This document shows, piece by piece, positions 1 to 9,324 of a stretch of 64,000 bases of DNA; position 1 is the stretch's first letter; each line of letters begins with the position of its first letter. The translations under genes and the position numbers were made by a program. Origin of the DNA: Mycobacterium kyorinense (GTDB taxonomy: Bacteria; Actinomycetota; Actinomycetes; Mycobacteriales; Mycobacteriaceae); NCBI RefSeq assembly GCF_001672775.1, contig NZ_LZKJ01000045.1, positions 1-64,000 on the forward strand. The letters run 5' to 3'. Under the pieces are notes generated by a model. That model made no database searches, was not told the origin of the DNA, and worked only from the letters and a program-made list of their open reading frames with translations.

Positions 1-2541
1 TTGGCGCAGGCCCGAGAGCGCGGCGAGCCGTTCACCGGCATCGTCTGGCGCAGCGCCGGGCCGGGTGCGGCCGAGTCGAGCGCTGAGGGTGCTGCGCGGC
101 TGGAGAACGAGATCGCGCACCTGCTCAGCGCCGTGCACACCCTGCAGGCCGATGAGGTGATCAAACTGCCCGGCGGTCTGTGGATCATCACTGAACGGGC
201 CGTGGCGACCGAATCCGGCGAGCCGGTCGATCCGGTCCAGGCGGCGCTGTGGGGACTTGGGCGCACCATCATCAACGAAGAACCGGCGCTGCGCTGCCGG
301 CTGGTCGATGGCGACGGATCAGAGCAGGCCGTGCACTCGCTGGCCGGTCTTCTCGGTGCACCGATCGAGGAGCCGGAACTTGCACTGCGGCAAGGAAAGC
401 TGTTGGCATCCCGGTTGCTGCCATGGGCACGCAGCGGTCATCTCGCGGTGCCGCGTGGGACCGATTACGTCCTGTCACCGACCGAACGCGGCGCAATCGA
501 CAACCTGCGGCTGATCGAGACGGAAGCGTCGCCGCCCGACGACGGCTGTGTGCAGGTGCGGGTGGAGGCCGGCGGCTTGAACTTCCGGGAGGTGCTCAAT
601 GTGCTGGGCCTCTACCCGGGCGATCCGGGACCGCTGGGCGGCGACTTCGCCGGCGTGGTCACCCAGTTAGGCAGTGGCGTCACCGGACTCGAGGTGGGGC
701 AACGCGTCTATGGCTTCATGCAGGGTGCCTTCGCGAGCCGGTTCAATGTGCCGGTTCAGTTGCTGGCGCCGCTGCCTGACGGGCTGAGCGCAGTAGCAGC
801 GGCCACCATCCCTGCTGCAGCGCTCACGACCCGACTTGCGTTCGACTGGGCGCAGCTGAAGCCCGGTGACCGGGTGCTGATTCACGCCGCGAGCGGTGGT
901 GTCGGATTGGCGGCCATCCAGATGGCGCAGCGGAAAGGCGCGGTCGTCTTCGCCACGGCGAGCGCCTACAAACGCGCGACGCTGCGCAAACTGGGTGTGG
1001 AATATGTCTACGACTCGCGCAGTACGGATTTCGCCGACCAGATCCTGGCCGACACCGACGGCGCTGGCGTCGACGTGGTGCTCAACAGCCTGACCAACGA
1101 TGGGTTTATCGAAGCGACCGTACGGGCCACTGCCCGCAATGGCCGTTTCGTCGAGATCGCCAAGCGCGACATCTGGACACGCGAGCAGATGGCGGCGGCC
1201 CGTCCGGATATCGCCTACGAGATCGTCGCGTTGGACTGGGCCTGCGTAGAAGAGCCTGAGCGTATTCGTGGCCTGCTGGAGGAGGTATCGGCCGGGTTGG
1301 CGAGTGGCGAATGGACGCCACTACCTACCGAGATCTACCCGCTGGCGGAGGCGAAGACCGCGTTTCGCCGCATGCAGCAAGCGCGGCATATCGGCAAGAT
1401 TGTGCTGCAGATGCCGAAGCCGCTACAGCCGCAAGGTGATCGGAGCTATCTGATCACCGGTGGGCTCGGTGCGATCGGTCTGCACACGGCGTCGTATCTG
1501 GCTCAACTCGGAGCCGGCGACATTGTGCTGAGCAGCCGGCGCGCACCCGATGCGGTGACAGAGCGGGCGATCGAGGACATCACTGAGCGCTACCGGTGCC
1601 GTATCCACACGTTCGCGGCCGATGTCGGTGACGAGTCAGAAGTCATCAAACTGCTGGAGCGGATCCGCGCGGAGTTACCTCCGCTGGCGGGAGTTGTCCA
1701 CTTGGCGGGCGTGCTCGACGACGCGCTGCTGCCACAGCAGAGCCTGGAGCGTTTTCGGACGACGTTGGCGCCCAAGGCATACGGCGCCCGGTACTTAGAC
1801 CGGTTGACGAAAAACGACGATCTCGACTTCTTCATTGTGTCCTCCTCGGTGTCCAGCCTGCTCGGTTCACCCGGCCAGGCCAATTACTCGACGGCCAATG
1901 CGCTGCTCGACGGGCTGGTCGCGGAGCGGAAGGCGCAAGGCTTGCCGGCGACCGGTATCAACTTTGGTCCCTGGGCCGAGGGCGGGATGGCTTCTTCGGA
2001 GGCTGCCCGCGCCAACGTCGGTGCGCAAGGCCTGGTTCCGCTGGAACCCACGGCCGCGCTGACCGCGCTCGCCGAGGTCGTCGCCAACGGAACTGGACAG
2101 GCAACCGTCATCAAGGCCAACTGGCAGCGCGCCGCGAAGCTGCTGGGCGGCGCTCGTCCACCGATGCTCGACCTCGTGTTGCCGAGTGCTGTCGCAGAGG
2201 CAACCGGCGACAGTGAGTTGCTCCGGCAACTTCAGGAGATACCGGTAGCGCAGCGCGCCAGTTTCATTACCGAATTCCTGCAGCGCGAAGTGCAGCAGTT
2301 CCTGCGGCTCGCGCAGCCGCCCGCCGCAACCAGCCGGTTCCTCGACTTGGGCACGGATTCCTTGATGGCGGTCGAACTCCGGAACCGGTTGCACAGCCAG
2401 TTCGGTGGCGCCTTCACGATCAGCGCTACCGCGGTATTCGACTATCCGACAATCGGAGGGCTCGGCGAGTATCTCGCAGGGCAACTGCCCGAGTCGGAAT
2501 CGGAGTTAGGGGAGGCAGAGCCCGTCGCGGCTAGTGACTGA
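1..2541 (+). CDS. Type I polyketide synthase, C-terminal part (ER-KR-ACP), cut by the left edge
   Basis: This is the last 846 codons of a modular type I polyketide synthase; the KS, AT and any DH domain lie outside the window. The visible order is a structural KR-like segment (residues about 1-165), an enoylreductase with the GLNFREVL motif near 192 and the NADPH loop HAASGGVGLAAIQMA near 295, a ketoreductase with GGLGAIG near 486-493 and active-site Tyr about 629 (SPGQANYS), and an acyl carrier domain with phosphopantetheine Ser787 in GTDSLM. No thioesterase follows, so release must occur elsewhere. An ER-KR pair means full reduction of the added unit, as in mycobacterial methyl-branched or long-chain lipid synthases. 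The TTG at position 1 is in frame but is not a start. The exact PKS identity and product cannot be told from this fragment. Confidence 0.93.
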   Translation: MAQARERGEPFTGIVWRSAGPGAAESSAEGAARLENEIAHLLSAVHTLQADEVIKLPGGLWIITERAVATESGEPVDPVQAALWGLGRTIINEEPALRCRLVDGDGSEQAVHSLAGLLGAPIEEPELALRQGKLLASRLLPWARSGHLAVPRGTDYVLSPTERGAIDNLRLIETEASPPDDGCVQVRVEAGGLNFREVLNVLGLYPGDPGPLGGDFAGVVTQLGSGVTGLEVGQRVYGFMQGAFASRFNVPVQLLAPLPDGLSAVAAATIPAAALTTRLAFDWAQLKPGDRVLIHAASGGVGLAAIQMAQRKGAVVFATASAYKRATLRKLGVEYVYDSRSTDFADQILADTDGAGVDVVLNSLTNDGFIEATVRATARNGRFVEIAKRDIWTREQMAAARPDIAYEIVALDWACVEEPERIRGLLEEVSAGLASGEWTPLPTEIYPLAEAKTAFRRMQQARHIGKIVLQMPKPLQPQGDRSYLITGGLGAIGLHTASYLAQLGAGDIVLSSRRAPDAVTERAIEDITERYRCRIHTFAADVGDESEVIKLLERIRAELPPLAGVVHLAGVLDDALLPQQSLERFRTTLAPKAYGARYLDRLTKNDDLDFFIVSSSVSSLLGSPGQANYSTANALLDGLVAERKAQGLPATGINFGPWAEGGMASSEAARANVGAQGLVPLEPTAALTALAEVVANGTGQATVIKANWQRAAKLLGGARPPMLDLVLPSAVAEATGDSELLRQLQEIPVAQRASFITEFLQREVQQFLRLAQPPAATSRFLDLGTDSLMAVELRNRLHSQFGGAFTISATAVFDYPTIGGLGEYLAGQLPESESELGEAEPVAASD

Positions 2542-2656
2542 ATCCGCGGCAGACGCGTTGCCAGTGCCGTCATAGGGTGCGCCTTGGCGGCTCGCTTCTT
2601 GAAAGATTCTTGGCTTTCTGGTCCGGTCGCGATGGTTGGCGGCGGCGCGAACCGGT

Positions 2657-2683
2657 TTGTCCACAGTTGGCTGTTTGTCCACA
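2657..2683 (+). repeat. Pair of TTGTCCACA direct repeats (DnaA-box-like)
   Basis: Two exact TTGTCCACA 9-mers lie at 2657-2665 and 2675-2683, exactly 18 bp apart, within a repeated 12-mer GTTTGTCCACAG. TTGTCCACA matches the mycobacterial DnaA-box consensus. They sit upstream of the 13E12-type gene. Confidence 0.5.
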
Positions 2684-2723
2684 GACCGGCGCTGTGCGGC
2701 GCGTCGGTGTCGGAGGCGCGGCG

Positions 2724-2729
2724 TAATGT
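2724..2729 (+). promoter_or_regulatory. -10 hexamer TAATGT of the 13E12-type gene
   Basis: TAATGT ends 7 nt before the ATG at 2737, the spacing expected for a leaderless transcript. It supports that ATG over the longer in-frame extension. Confidence 0.5.
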
Positions 2730-2736
2730 CGCACAC

Positions 2737-4296
2737 ATGTTCGACGCATCGCTGCTGGAGCCGGAGGCGCTCGGGGGTGCCGACGACGGGCTGGTGGTGG
2801 CCGCGATCGGCGAGTGGGCGCGCGTGGAGGCCGCGGCATCGGCGCGCGGGCTCGCCGCTATTGCCGAGCTGGTGGCCCGGCGAGTCGAGGGCGGATCTCC
2901 CGAATGCGGACAATGGTCGTGTGACAACTGGGACTCTATGGCGGCTGAAGTTGCTGCTGCACAAGGCATTAGCCACGGGATGGCCTCAAGCCGGATGTAT
3001 TTGGCTGTGGCATTGCGTGACCGGTTGCCACGGGTGGGAGCTTTGTTTCTCGACGGGAAGATCAGTGCCCGGTTGGCGGCGACGATCGTGTGGCACACCG
3101 ACCTGATCAAGGACTCCGAGGCGCTTCAACTGGTAGACAAGACGCTGGCCGACGATGCGGTGCGGTTTGGGCCGATGTCGGTCAATAAGACGGCGCAGGC
3201 CATCGAGGCGATTGTCGATCAATACGATCCCGGGGCGTTGCGGCGTACCCGCGCCCACGCGCGCAGCCGTGACGTGGTGATCGACTCCGCCGACGAGAAG
3301 TCGGGAACCGCGCCGTTCTGGGGCCGGTTGTATGCCACCGATGCCGCGGTGCTGGATCGGCGGCTGATGCAGATGGCTCACCAGGTGTGCGATGGCGATC
3401 CGCGCACCATCGCCCAGCGCCGCGCTGACGCATTGGGTGCCCTGGCTGCCAACGCCGATCGGCTGGCATGTGCGTGCGGGAATGCGGATTGCCCCGCGGC
3501 CGCCGAGCCCACTGATCAGACCGCCGCTGTGGTTGTCCATGTCGTTGCCGACGCGTCGGCAGTGAGCAGCCTGCCCGACCCGCACCTCTCAGGTGAGCCC
3601 AAGCATCGACCGATCACACGCCAGACCCCGCTGCATGAGGCGCTGGCACCGGATCCCGAGCCAGAGCCGCCGGGTGGCCGGGCTGCCAAGGCGCCCCCTG
3701 CGTTGATCACCAGCGGTGGTGTGGTGCCGACGTCGCTATTGGCCGAGTTAATCAGGGGTGGCGCGAAGCTTCAGCCGGTGCGGCATCCCGGTGACGCCGC
3801 ACCGGAATCGGGATACCGTCCGTCGGCTGCGCTGGAGCGCTTTGTGCGCTGCCGGGATTTGACGTGTCGATTTCCTAACTGCGATCGCCCAGCCGAATTT
3901 TGCGACGTCGACCACACGGTGCCCTACCCGCTCGGGCCGACTCACCCGTCGAACTTGAAAACTCTATGCAGAAAGCATCATTTGTTGAAGACGTTCTGGT
4001 CCGGTCCCGATGGTTGGCGCGATGAGCAGCTGCCGAACGGCACGGTGACCTGGACGTCGCCGAGCGGTCACCAGTACACCACCTATCCGGGCAGTCGCCT
4101 GCTGTTTCCGAGCTTATGCGTGCCGACGGGCGAATTGCCTGCTGCGCCAAGGCCGAATCAGTGCCACAGCGGCCGTGGTGTCATGATGCCGGTGCGGCGA
4201 CGAACTCGTGAGCAGGACCGCGCGCGGCGTATCGACGCAGAGCGCGTACTCAACGACGCCCACGTCGAAGAACGCAACCAGCCGCCACCCTTTTAG
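2737..4296 (+). CDS. 13E12 repeat family protein (DUF222 + HNH endonuclease domain)
   Basis: A 519-aa protein with an N-terminal DUF222 region and a C-terminal HNH nuclease fold. The HNH motif reads CRFPNC...CDVDHTVPY...[10 protein letters not shown], with the paired Cys, the DVDH dyad and the final HH. This architecture is the 13E12 family, multicopy in mycobacteria; in M. tuberculosis a member of this repeat family serves as the integration site of prophage phiRv1 (established knowledge). The ATG at 2737 is chosen because a TAATGT -10 box ends 7 nt upstream; the frame is open back to about 2584. The gene lies between the PKS and a convergent esterase, at the edge of the conserved trp region, which fits an accessory element. 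DNA cleavage is inferred from the motif only. Confidence 0.85.
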   Translation: MFDASLLEPEALGGADDGLVVAAIGEWARVEAAASARGLAAIAELVARRVEGGSPECGQWSCDNWDSMAAEVAAAQGISHGMASSRMYLAVALRDRLPRVGALFLDGKISARLAATIVWHTDLIKDSEALQLVDKTLADDAVRFGPMSVNKTAQAIEAIVDQYDPGALRRTRAHARSRDVVIDSADEKSGTAPFWGRLYATDAAVLDRRLMQMAHQVCDGDPRTIAQRRADALGALAANADRLACACGNADCPAAAEPTDQTAAVVVHVVADASAVSSLPDPHLSGEPKHRPITRQTPLHEALAPDPEPEPPGGRAAKAPPALITSGGVVPTSLLAELIRGGAKLQPVRHPGDAAPESGYRPSAALERFVRCRDLTCRFPNCDRPAEFCDVDHTVPYPLGPTHPSNLKTLCRKHHLLKTFWSGPDGWRDEQLPNGTVTWTSPSGHQYTTYPGSRLLFPSLCVPTGELPAAPRPNQCHSGRGVMMPVRRRTREQDRARRIDAERVLNDAHVEERNQPPPF

Positions 4297-4297
4297 G

Positions 4298-5593
4298 TCA
4301 GCGCCGTCCCGCCGCTGCCTTGCGCTTGCTGGCGCGCCGACGACCGGGTGCGGGGAAGGGCGCACCGAAGTGAGGCACCTCCATCGGTCCGGTGTGGCGT
4401 GCCGCGGTGATCGCATTGCGCATCGGCCGCGCCAAGCCCGCGAACGAGGCCATGTCGAAGACCATTGGCGTCAGCAGTCGGTTGTGGACATAACCGAACG
4501 CACTGCCGGTGTCCGGATCGGCCCAGCCGAGTGTCCCGCCCAACCCGATATGCCCGAATCCCTTGAGCAGTCCGGGGATCGGCGATTCGTGATAACCGAG
4601 GTGGAATGGCATGGGCACGAACATATTCAGATCGGGCAGCACCCTCGGTCGACCGGCCAGCCCGCGCGCCAACTCGCCGGAGAGGAGCTCGGCGCCGTCG
4701 GCGCGCCCGTTGTTGGCCAGTGCGGCATACATCTTGGCCAACCCACGGCCGGTCACGACGCCGTTGGCTGCAGGCACTTCGCCGTCGAGGAATGGGATAT
4801 CGCCTTGCACAAAAGATTTCATGCCCGGGAAATACATTGCGCCCAAGACTCCGGAAAACCGTAGCCCGGCGACCCTGGGTGCCACGAAGTTGACGATCGG
4901 ATTGGCCTGTCCGCTTTGCGGCGCCAGGATCTGCGCCACCTGGGTGGGTGCGTCGGCTGGCGGGCGGCCGAGGTGAACTCCGTCGGTGTCGAGCGGACGC
5001 GCCACCTCGGTCCGGAAGAGTTCGCGCATTCCCAGACCGGTCACAGATCGGGCCAGCCCGGACAGCAGCCAGCCGTAGGTCAACGCGTGGTAGGCGGGCA
5101 GCCCGTGTAGATGATCGACCGGAGCGGCGGCCAGTCGTTCCTCCATCAGGTGGTGATCCATCAACTCGGTTTTGCTGACGCCGTTGAGGTGCGACAGTCC
5201 GGTGCGATGCCGCAGTACGTCGCGAATGGTGATGCCGGATTTGCCGTTGGCGCCGAACTCCGGCCAATACTCGGCGACTGGTGCGTCGTAGGACAGCAGT
5301 CCGCGGTCGACGAGGCGGTGGATGACGGTGGCGGCCACTCCCTTGGTCGCAGAGAACACCATCGCCCCGGTATCGGCCGTCCAGCGCACCTCGCCGGCTC
5401 GGTCGGACCACCCGGTCCACACATCGACGACCGGCCGCCCGTCGATGTACACCGATAGCGCGCCGCCGCCGAAGCGGCGCCCGGGGAACAGCTGCGCGAA
5501 TAACCGGATGACGGCTCCGAAACGCGGATCGGCGGCACCCTGCACGCCGCGCGGCAGGCCGTCGTTGGCGCGCAGGAGCGACTGCTGGGTCAC
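4298..5593 (-). CDS. LipL-like serine esterase / beta-lactamase-fold hydrolase
   Basis: A 431-aa class C beta-lactamase-fold hydrolase. The catalytic SxxK is Ser81-Ala-Thr-Lys84 (VFSATKG), the tyrosine motif is near Tyr168 (AYHALTYGW), and a GHIGLGGTLGW segment near the C-terminus supplies the Gly-rich strand. The sequence closely resembles mycobacterial LipL (Rv1497) as I remember it, including AADPRF and FPGRRFGGGALSVY near the N-terminus, so carboxylesterase activity on short-chain esters is the best guess. No signal peptide is visible. The start is GTG at 5593. Its stop sits one base beyond the stop of the convergent 13E12-type gene. It is probably a paralogue of lipL rather than lipL itself, because the locus differs. 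Confidence 0.85.
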   Translation of the reverse strand: MTQQSLLRANDGLPRGVQGAADPRFGAVIRLFAQLFPGRRFGGGALSVYIDGRPVVDVWTGWSDRAGEVRWTADTGAMVFSATKGVAATVIHRLVDRGLLSYDAPVAEYWPEFGANGKSGITIRDVLRHRTGLSHLNGVSKTELMDHHLMEERLAAAPVDHLHGLPAYHALTYGWLLSGLARSVTGLGMRELFRTEVARPLDTDGVHLGRPPADAPTQVAQILAPQSGQANPIVNFVAPRVAGLRFSGVLGAMYFPGMKSFVQGDIPFLDGEVPAANGVVTGRGLAKMYAALANNGRADGAELLSGELARGLAGRPRVLPDLNMFVPMPFHLGYHESPIPGLLKGFGHIGLGGTLGWADPDTGSAFGYVHNRLLTPMVFDMASFAGLARPMRNAITAARHTGPMEVPHFGAPFPAPGRRRASKRKAAAGRR

Positions 5594-5664
5594 GCCATCA
5601 ACGATGCTCCCGCACTGACAGCCCCGCCCGCGGAATCGAGATATTCGTCAGTTCGGCATCCGGG

Positions 5665-6129
5665 CTATGCCGACGACCGTCCCCGCAGCGTCGCCAGCGC
5701 CTTGTCGGCATGTGAGTTGAAGTTGAACTCACTGCCGATCACATCGAGGACCCTGTGATCGGTGTCGATGACAAACGTCGTGCGCTTCACCGGCATCAGC
5801 TTGCCCAGCAGCCCGCGCTTGACCCCGAACTGCGCAGCGACCGCTCCATCGGCATCCGACAGCAACGGGTAGTCGAAGCTGTGCGCGTCGGCGAACTTGG
5901 CCTGCTTGTCCACCGCGTCGGTGCTGATGCCGACCCGCTGCGCGCCGACGGCGGCGAACTCGCCGGCCACATCACGGAAGTGGCACGCCTCGCGGGTACA
6001 ACCCGGCGTCATCGCTGCTGGATAGAAGAACAGCACCACGGGCCCATCGGCAAGCAGAGCACTCAACGTGCGCGGCGCTCCGGTCTGGTCGGGAAGCTCG
6101 AAGTCGGTCACGGTGTCACCGGTTTTCAT
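5665..6129 (-). CDS. bcpB: Peroxiredoxin BcpB (bacterioferritin comigratory protein family)
   Basis: A 154-aa thiol peroxidase of the BCP/PrxQ type that reduces hydroperoxides in the cytosol. The peroxidatic Cys44 lies in TPGCTREACHF and the likely resolving Cys49 follows five residues later, the atypical 2-Cys arrangement of this subfamily. The ATG at 6129 gives the usual family length; the frame extends upstream but has no family sequence there. A TAGCGT hexamer ends 7 nt before this ATG. The gene is divergent from trpE, as Rv1608c is in M. tuberculosis. Confidence 0.93.
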   Translation of the reverse strand: MKTGDTVTDFELPDQTGAPRTLSALLADGPVVLFFYPAAMTPGCTREACHFRDVAGEFAAVGAQRVGISTDAVDKQAKFADAHSFDYPLLSDADGAVAAQFGVKRGLLGKLMPVKRTTFVIDTDHRVLDVIGSEFNFNSHADKALATLRGRSSA

Positions 6130-6136
6130 GGCCGAC

Positions 6137-6142
6137 ACGCTA
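6137..6142 (-). promoter_or_regulatory. -10 hexamer TAGCGT of bcpB
   Basis: On the minus strand TAGCGT ends 7 nt before the bcpB ATG, consistent with leaderless transcription. Confidence 0.45.
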
Positions 6143-6163
6143 CGCCTCGCCTGGCCATCTGCC

Positions 6164-6221
6164 GCGAGCGTAACGCCACCGCGATTTCGTAAGTGAAAAG
6201 GCGCAGCCACGTTACGTTCGC
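6164..6221. repeat. Inverted repeat GCGAGCGTAACG...CGTTACGTTCGC between bcpB and trpE
   Basis: Arms at 6164-6175 and 6210-6221 are complementary at 11 of 12 positions, separated by 34 nt. The element fills the middle of the bcpB-trpE divergent region, so it may act as a stem-loop in the trpE leader or as a protein site. A related GCGAGCGT arm occurs at 29024-29085. Confidence 0.55.
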
Positions 6222-6254
6222 GAGCCGCCCACCCCCATCTGGGAGGATGACGGG

Positions 6255-7790
6255 GTGCATGCCGACCTCGCCACCACCTCACGTGAGGACTTCCGCGCGC
6301 TCGCAGCCGAGCACCGGGTAGTCCCGGTGACACGCAAGGTGTTGGCCGACGCCGAGACGCCGCTGTCGGCCTACCGCAAGCTGGCGGACAACCGGCCGGG
6401 AACCTTCCTGCTGGAGTCGGCCGAGAACGGTCGGTCGTGGTCGCGGTGGTCGTTCATTGGCGCCGGCGCGCCCTCGGCGTTGACTGTGCGCGACGGCGAA
6501 GCCGCGTGGCTGGGCACAGTGCCCCAGGACGCTCCCACCGGCGGTGATCCGTTGACAGCCCTGCATGCCACCCTCGAGTTGTTGGCTACTGCGGCGCTGC
6601 CCGGACTGCCGCCGCTTTCGGGCGGGATGGTGGGATTCTTCGCCTATGACCTGGTGCGACGGCTCGAACGCCTGCCCGCATTGGCCACCGACGACTTGCA
6701 ACTACCCGACATGTTGCTGCTGCTGGCCACCGATCTGGCCGCCGTCGACCACCATGAGGGCACCATCACGCTGATCGCCAACGCGGTCAACTGGAACGGC
6801 ACCGACGAGCGGGTGGACTGGGCTTACGACGACGCGATCGCTCGGCTCGACGTGATGACCGCGGCGCTGAGTCAGCCGCTACCTTCGACCGTGGCCACGT
6901 TCACCAGACCCGAGCCGCGGCACCGGGCCCAGCGCACCGTGGAGGAGTACGGCGGGATCGTCGAGCGTCTGGTCGGGGAAATCGAGCGCGGCGAAGCGTT
7001 TCAAGTGGTGCCGTCGCAGCGCTTCGAGATGGACACCGACGTCGCACCGATCGACGTCTACCGGATGCTGCGGGTATCCAACCCGAGCCCCTACATGTAT
7101 CTGCTGCACGTGCCGAATGACGCTGGCGGAACAGCATTTTCGATCGTAGGCTCCAGCCCCGAGGCATTGGTCACCGTGCACGACCAGTGGGCGACAACTC
7201 ATCCGATCGCCGGGACCCGGTGGCGCGGCCAGACCGAGGAAGAAGACCAGCTGCTGGAAAAGGAACTGCTGCACGACGACAAGGAGCGCGCCGAACACCT
7301 GATGCTGGTCGATTTGGGCCGCAACGATCTGGGCCGAGTCTGCGTGCCCGGCACCGTGCGCGTCGAGGACTACAGCCACATCGAGCGCTACAGCCACGTC
7401 ATGCACCTGGTCTCCACGGTGACCGGGCTGCTCGCCGAGGGCCGCTCCGCGCTGGACGCGGTGACCGCTTGCTTCCCGGCAGGCACGCTGTCCGGCGCGC
7501 CGAAGGTGCGTGCGATGGAGCTGATCGAGGAGGTGGAGATGACCCGACGCGGCCTATACGGCGGCGTGATCGGCTACCTCGACTTCGCCGGCAACGCCGA
7601 CTTCGCGATCGCGATCCGCACCGCGCTGATGCGCGACGGCACCGCCTACGTGCAGGCCGGCGGCGGAGTGGTGGCCGACTCCAATGGCCCCTACGAACAC
7701 ACCGAGGCGACGAACAAGGCCCGTGCGGTGCTGAACGCGATCGCCGCCGCGGAGACGCTCTCCGCCCCCGACACCGGCCGCGATGGCTGA
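6255..7790 (+). CDS. trpE: Anthranilate synthase component I
   Basis: A 511-aa enzyme making anthranilate from chorismate with ammonia supplied by a TrpG glutaminase, which is not in this window. The N-terminal LLES motif (residues 52-55, followed by SWSRWSFIG) forms the tryptophan feedback site. The C-terminal chorismate-binding core carries [20 protein letters not shown] and the [15 protein letters not shown] signature. The GTG at 6255 follows a GGGAGG ribosome site and matches the M. tuberculosis N-terminus MHADLA. It opens the trp cluster; the next gene overlaps its stop by 8 bp. Confidence 0.97.
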   Translation: MHADLATTSREDFRALAAEHRVVPVTRKVLADAETPLSAYRKLADNRPGTFLLESAENGRSWSRWSFIGAGAPSALTVRDGEAAWLGTVPQDAPTGGDPLTALHATLELLATAALPGLPPLSGGMVGFFAYDLVRRLERLPALATDDLQLPDMLLLLATDLAAVDHHEGTITLIANAVNWNGTDERVDWAYDDAIARLDVMTAALSQPLPSTVATFTRPEPRHRAQRTVEEYGGIVERLVGEIERGEAFQVVPSQRFEMDTDVAPIDVYRMLRVSNPSPYMYLLHVPNDAGGTAFSIVGSSPEALVTVHDQWATTHPIAGTRWRGQTEEEDQLLEKELLHDDKERAEHLMLVDLGRNDLGRVCVPGTVRVEDYSHIERYSHVMHLVSTVTGLLAEGRSALDAVTACFPAGTLSGAPKVRAMELIEEVEMTRRGLYGGVIGYLDFAGNADFAIAIRTALMRDGTAYVQAGGGVVADSNGPYEHTEATNKARAVLNAIAAAETLSAPDTGRDG

Positions 7791-8397
7791 CGCCGGTCGG
7801 GGCCGGCTGACAATCCGGATCGCCCAACTGCTGTTGGTGATCGCGGCAGCGGGGTTGTGGGCGGCCTCGCGGCTGCCGTGGGTCGCTGTCCAGTCGTTCG
7901 ACGGACTCGGACAACCCAAGACCATCACCCTCTCCGGCGGGTCGTGGTCGACCGCGCTGCTGCCGCTGGCGGTATTGCTGCTGGTCACCGCGGTGGCGAC
8001 GGTGGCCGTGCGCGGTTGGCCGCTGCGCATGGTGGCCGTGTTGGTCGCAGCGGCCAGTCTGGCGATCGGTTACCTGGCCATCAGCCAATGGGCGGTGCGG
8101 GACGTGGCGGTGCGAGCAGCCGACCTCGCGCACATCTCCCTGCTCACGCTGGTCGGAAGCCAGCGGTATCACACCGGTGCGGCGATAACCCTGGCGGCAG
8201 CGGTATGCACGCTGGTCGGAGCGGTATTACTGATGCGGTCGGCCGCCCCGGCAGGATCCACAAAGTACGTCGCGCCAGCGGTCCGCCGAGCGCAAGCAGA
8301 GCAGCACGACGGGGACATGTCGGAGCGGATGATCTGGGATGCGCTCGACGAGGGCCGCGACCCGACGCGACACGACCCGGACACCGAGGGTCGGTGA
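7783..8397 (+). CDS. Trp-operon-associated membrane protein (Rv1610 type)
   Basis: A 204-aa integral membrane protein with about four hydrophobic helices (roughly residues 12-30, 55-75, 80-102 and 131-150) and a charged C-terminal tail. It matches the actinobacterial family of conserved hypothetical proteins found between trpE and trpC. The ATG at 7783 overlaps the end of trpE, which indicates translational coupling. Its biochemical role is unknown; its position suggests a link to tryptophan synthesis or transport, which is inference. Confidence 0.85.
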   Translation: MADAGRGRLTIRIAQLLLVIAAAGLWAASRLPWVAVQSFDGLGQPKTITLSGGSWSTALLPLAVLLLVTAVATVAVRGWPLRMVAVLVAAASLAIGYLAISQWAVRDVAVRAADLAHISLLTLVGSQRYHTGAAITLAAAVCTLVGAVLLMRSAAPAGSTKYVAPAVRRAQAEQHDGDMSERMIWDALDEGRDPTRHDPDTEGR

Positions 8398-8477
8398 CGG
8401 ACGGCGCGCTGACGGCCGCTACCCTTTCGGTGAACGTCATCGAAATCTGCGGGGCCCGCGGGGAAGGACCGACAGGT

Positions 8478-9296
8478 ATGAGTTCGGCAACCGTGCTCGA
8501 CTCCATCATCGAAGGAGTCCGCGCCGACGTTGCCGCTCGCGAAGCCGTCGTGAGTCTGCCCGAGATCAAAGCCGCCGCCGCGGCGATGCCAGCCCCGCTC
8601 GATGTGATGGCCGCGCTTCGCGAGCCGGGAATCGCGGTTATCGCCGAAGTCAAACGTGCCAGTCCGTCGGCGGGCCAACTGGCGTCGATCGCCGACCCGG
8701 CCGCGCTGGCCCGAACCTACGAAGACGGCGGCGCGCGAATCATCAGCGTGCTCACCGAGCAGCGCCGATTCCATGGTTCGCTGGCCGATCTCGACGCGGT
8801 GCGTGCGGCTGTGTCGGTGCCGGTGTTGCGTAAAGATTTTGTGGTGGGGCCCTACCAGATTCACGAGGCGCGCGCCCACGGCGCCGACATGCTGCTGCTG
8901 ATCGTTGCCGCGCTCGAACAGTCGGCGCTGGTGTCGATGTTGGAGCGCACCGAGTCGCTCGGTATGACTGCACTGGTCGAAGTCCACACCGAGGAAGAAG
9001 CCGACCGTGCGCTCAAAGCCGGCGCCCGGGTGATCGGGGTGAATGCCCGCGATCTGATGACGCTGAAAGTCGACCGGGATTGCTTCGCCCGCATTGCTCC
9101 TGGCCTACCGAGCGACGTGATCAGAATCGCCGAATCCGGTGTGCGAGGCACTGCCGATCTGCTGGCCTACGCCGGTGCCGGTGCTGACGCGGTGTTGGTC
9201 GGTGAGGGTCTGGTCACCAGTGGCGATCCCCGCGCCGCCGTCGCCGACTTGGTCACCGCGGGCAGGCACCCCTCTTGCCCGAAGCCGGCCCGCTAG
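8478..9296 (+). CDS. trpC: Indole-3-glycerol phosphate synthase
   Basis: A 272-aa (beta-alpha)8 barrel converting CdRP to indole-3-glycerol phosphate. Visible landmarks are [10 protein letters not shown] (catalytic Lys and substrate Ser), [20 protein letters not shown] with the catalytic Lys, LVEVHTEEE and ESGV in the phosphate-binding loop. The ATG at 8478 gives the standard family length. An in-frame GTG at 8430, preceded by TACCCT at 8420-8425, would add 16 residues and could be an alternative leaderless start. Confidence 0.96.
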   Translation: MSSATVLDSIIEGVRADVAAREAVVSLPEIKAAAAAMPAPLDVMAALREPGIAVIAEVKRASPSAGQLASIADPAALARTYEDGGARIISVLTEQRRFHGSLADLDAVRAAVSVPVLRKDFVVGPYQIHEARAHGADMLLLIVAALEQSALVSMLERTESLGMTALVEVHTEEEADRALKAGARVIGVNARDLMTLKVDRDCFARIAPGLPSDVIRIAESGVRGTADLLAYAGAGADAVLVGEGLVTSGDPRAAVADLVTAGRHPSCPKPAR

Positions 9297-9324
9297 ATCA
9301 GCTAGTCCGCATGGACATTGAGTG

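Noticed and set aside
2584..4296. Insertion sequence
   Set aside because: The gene is a DUF222/HNH 13E12-type protein; no transposase and no flanking terminal inverted repeats were seen.
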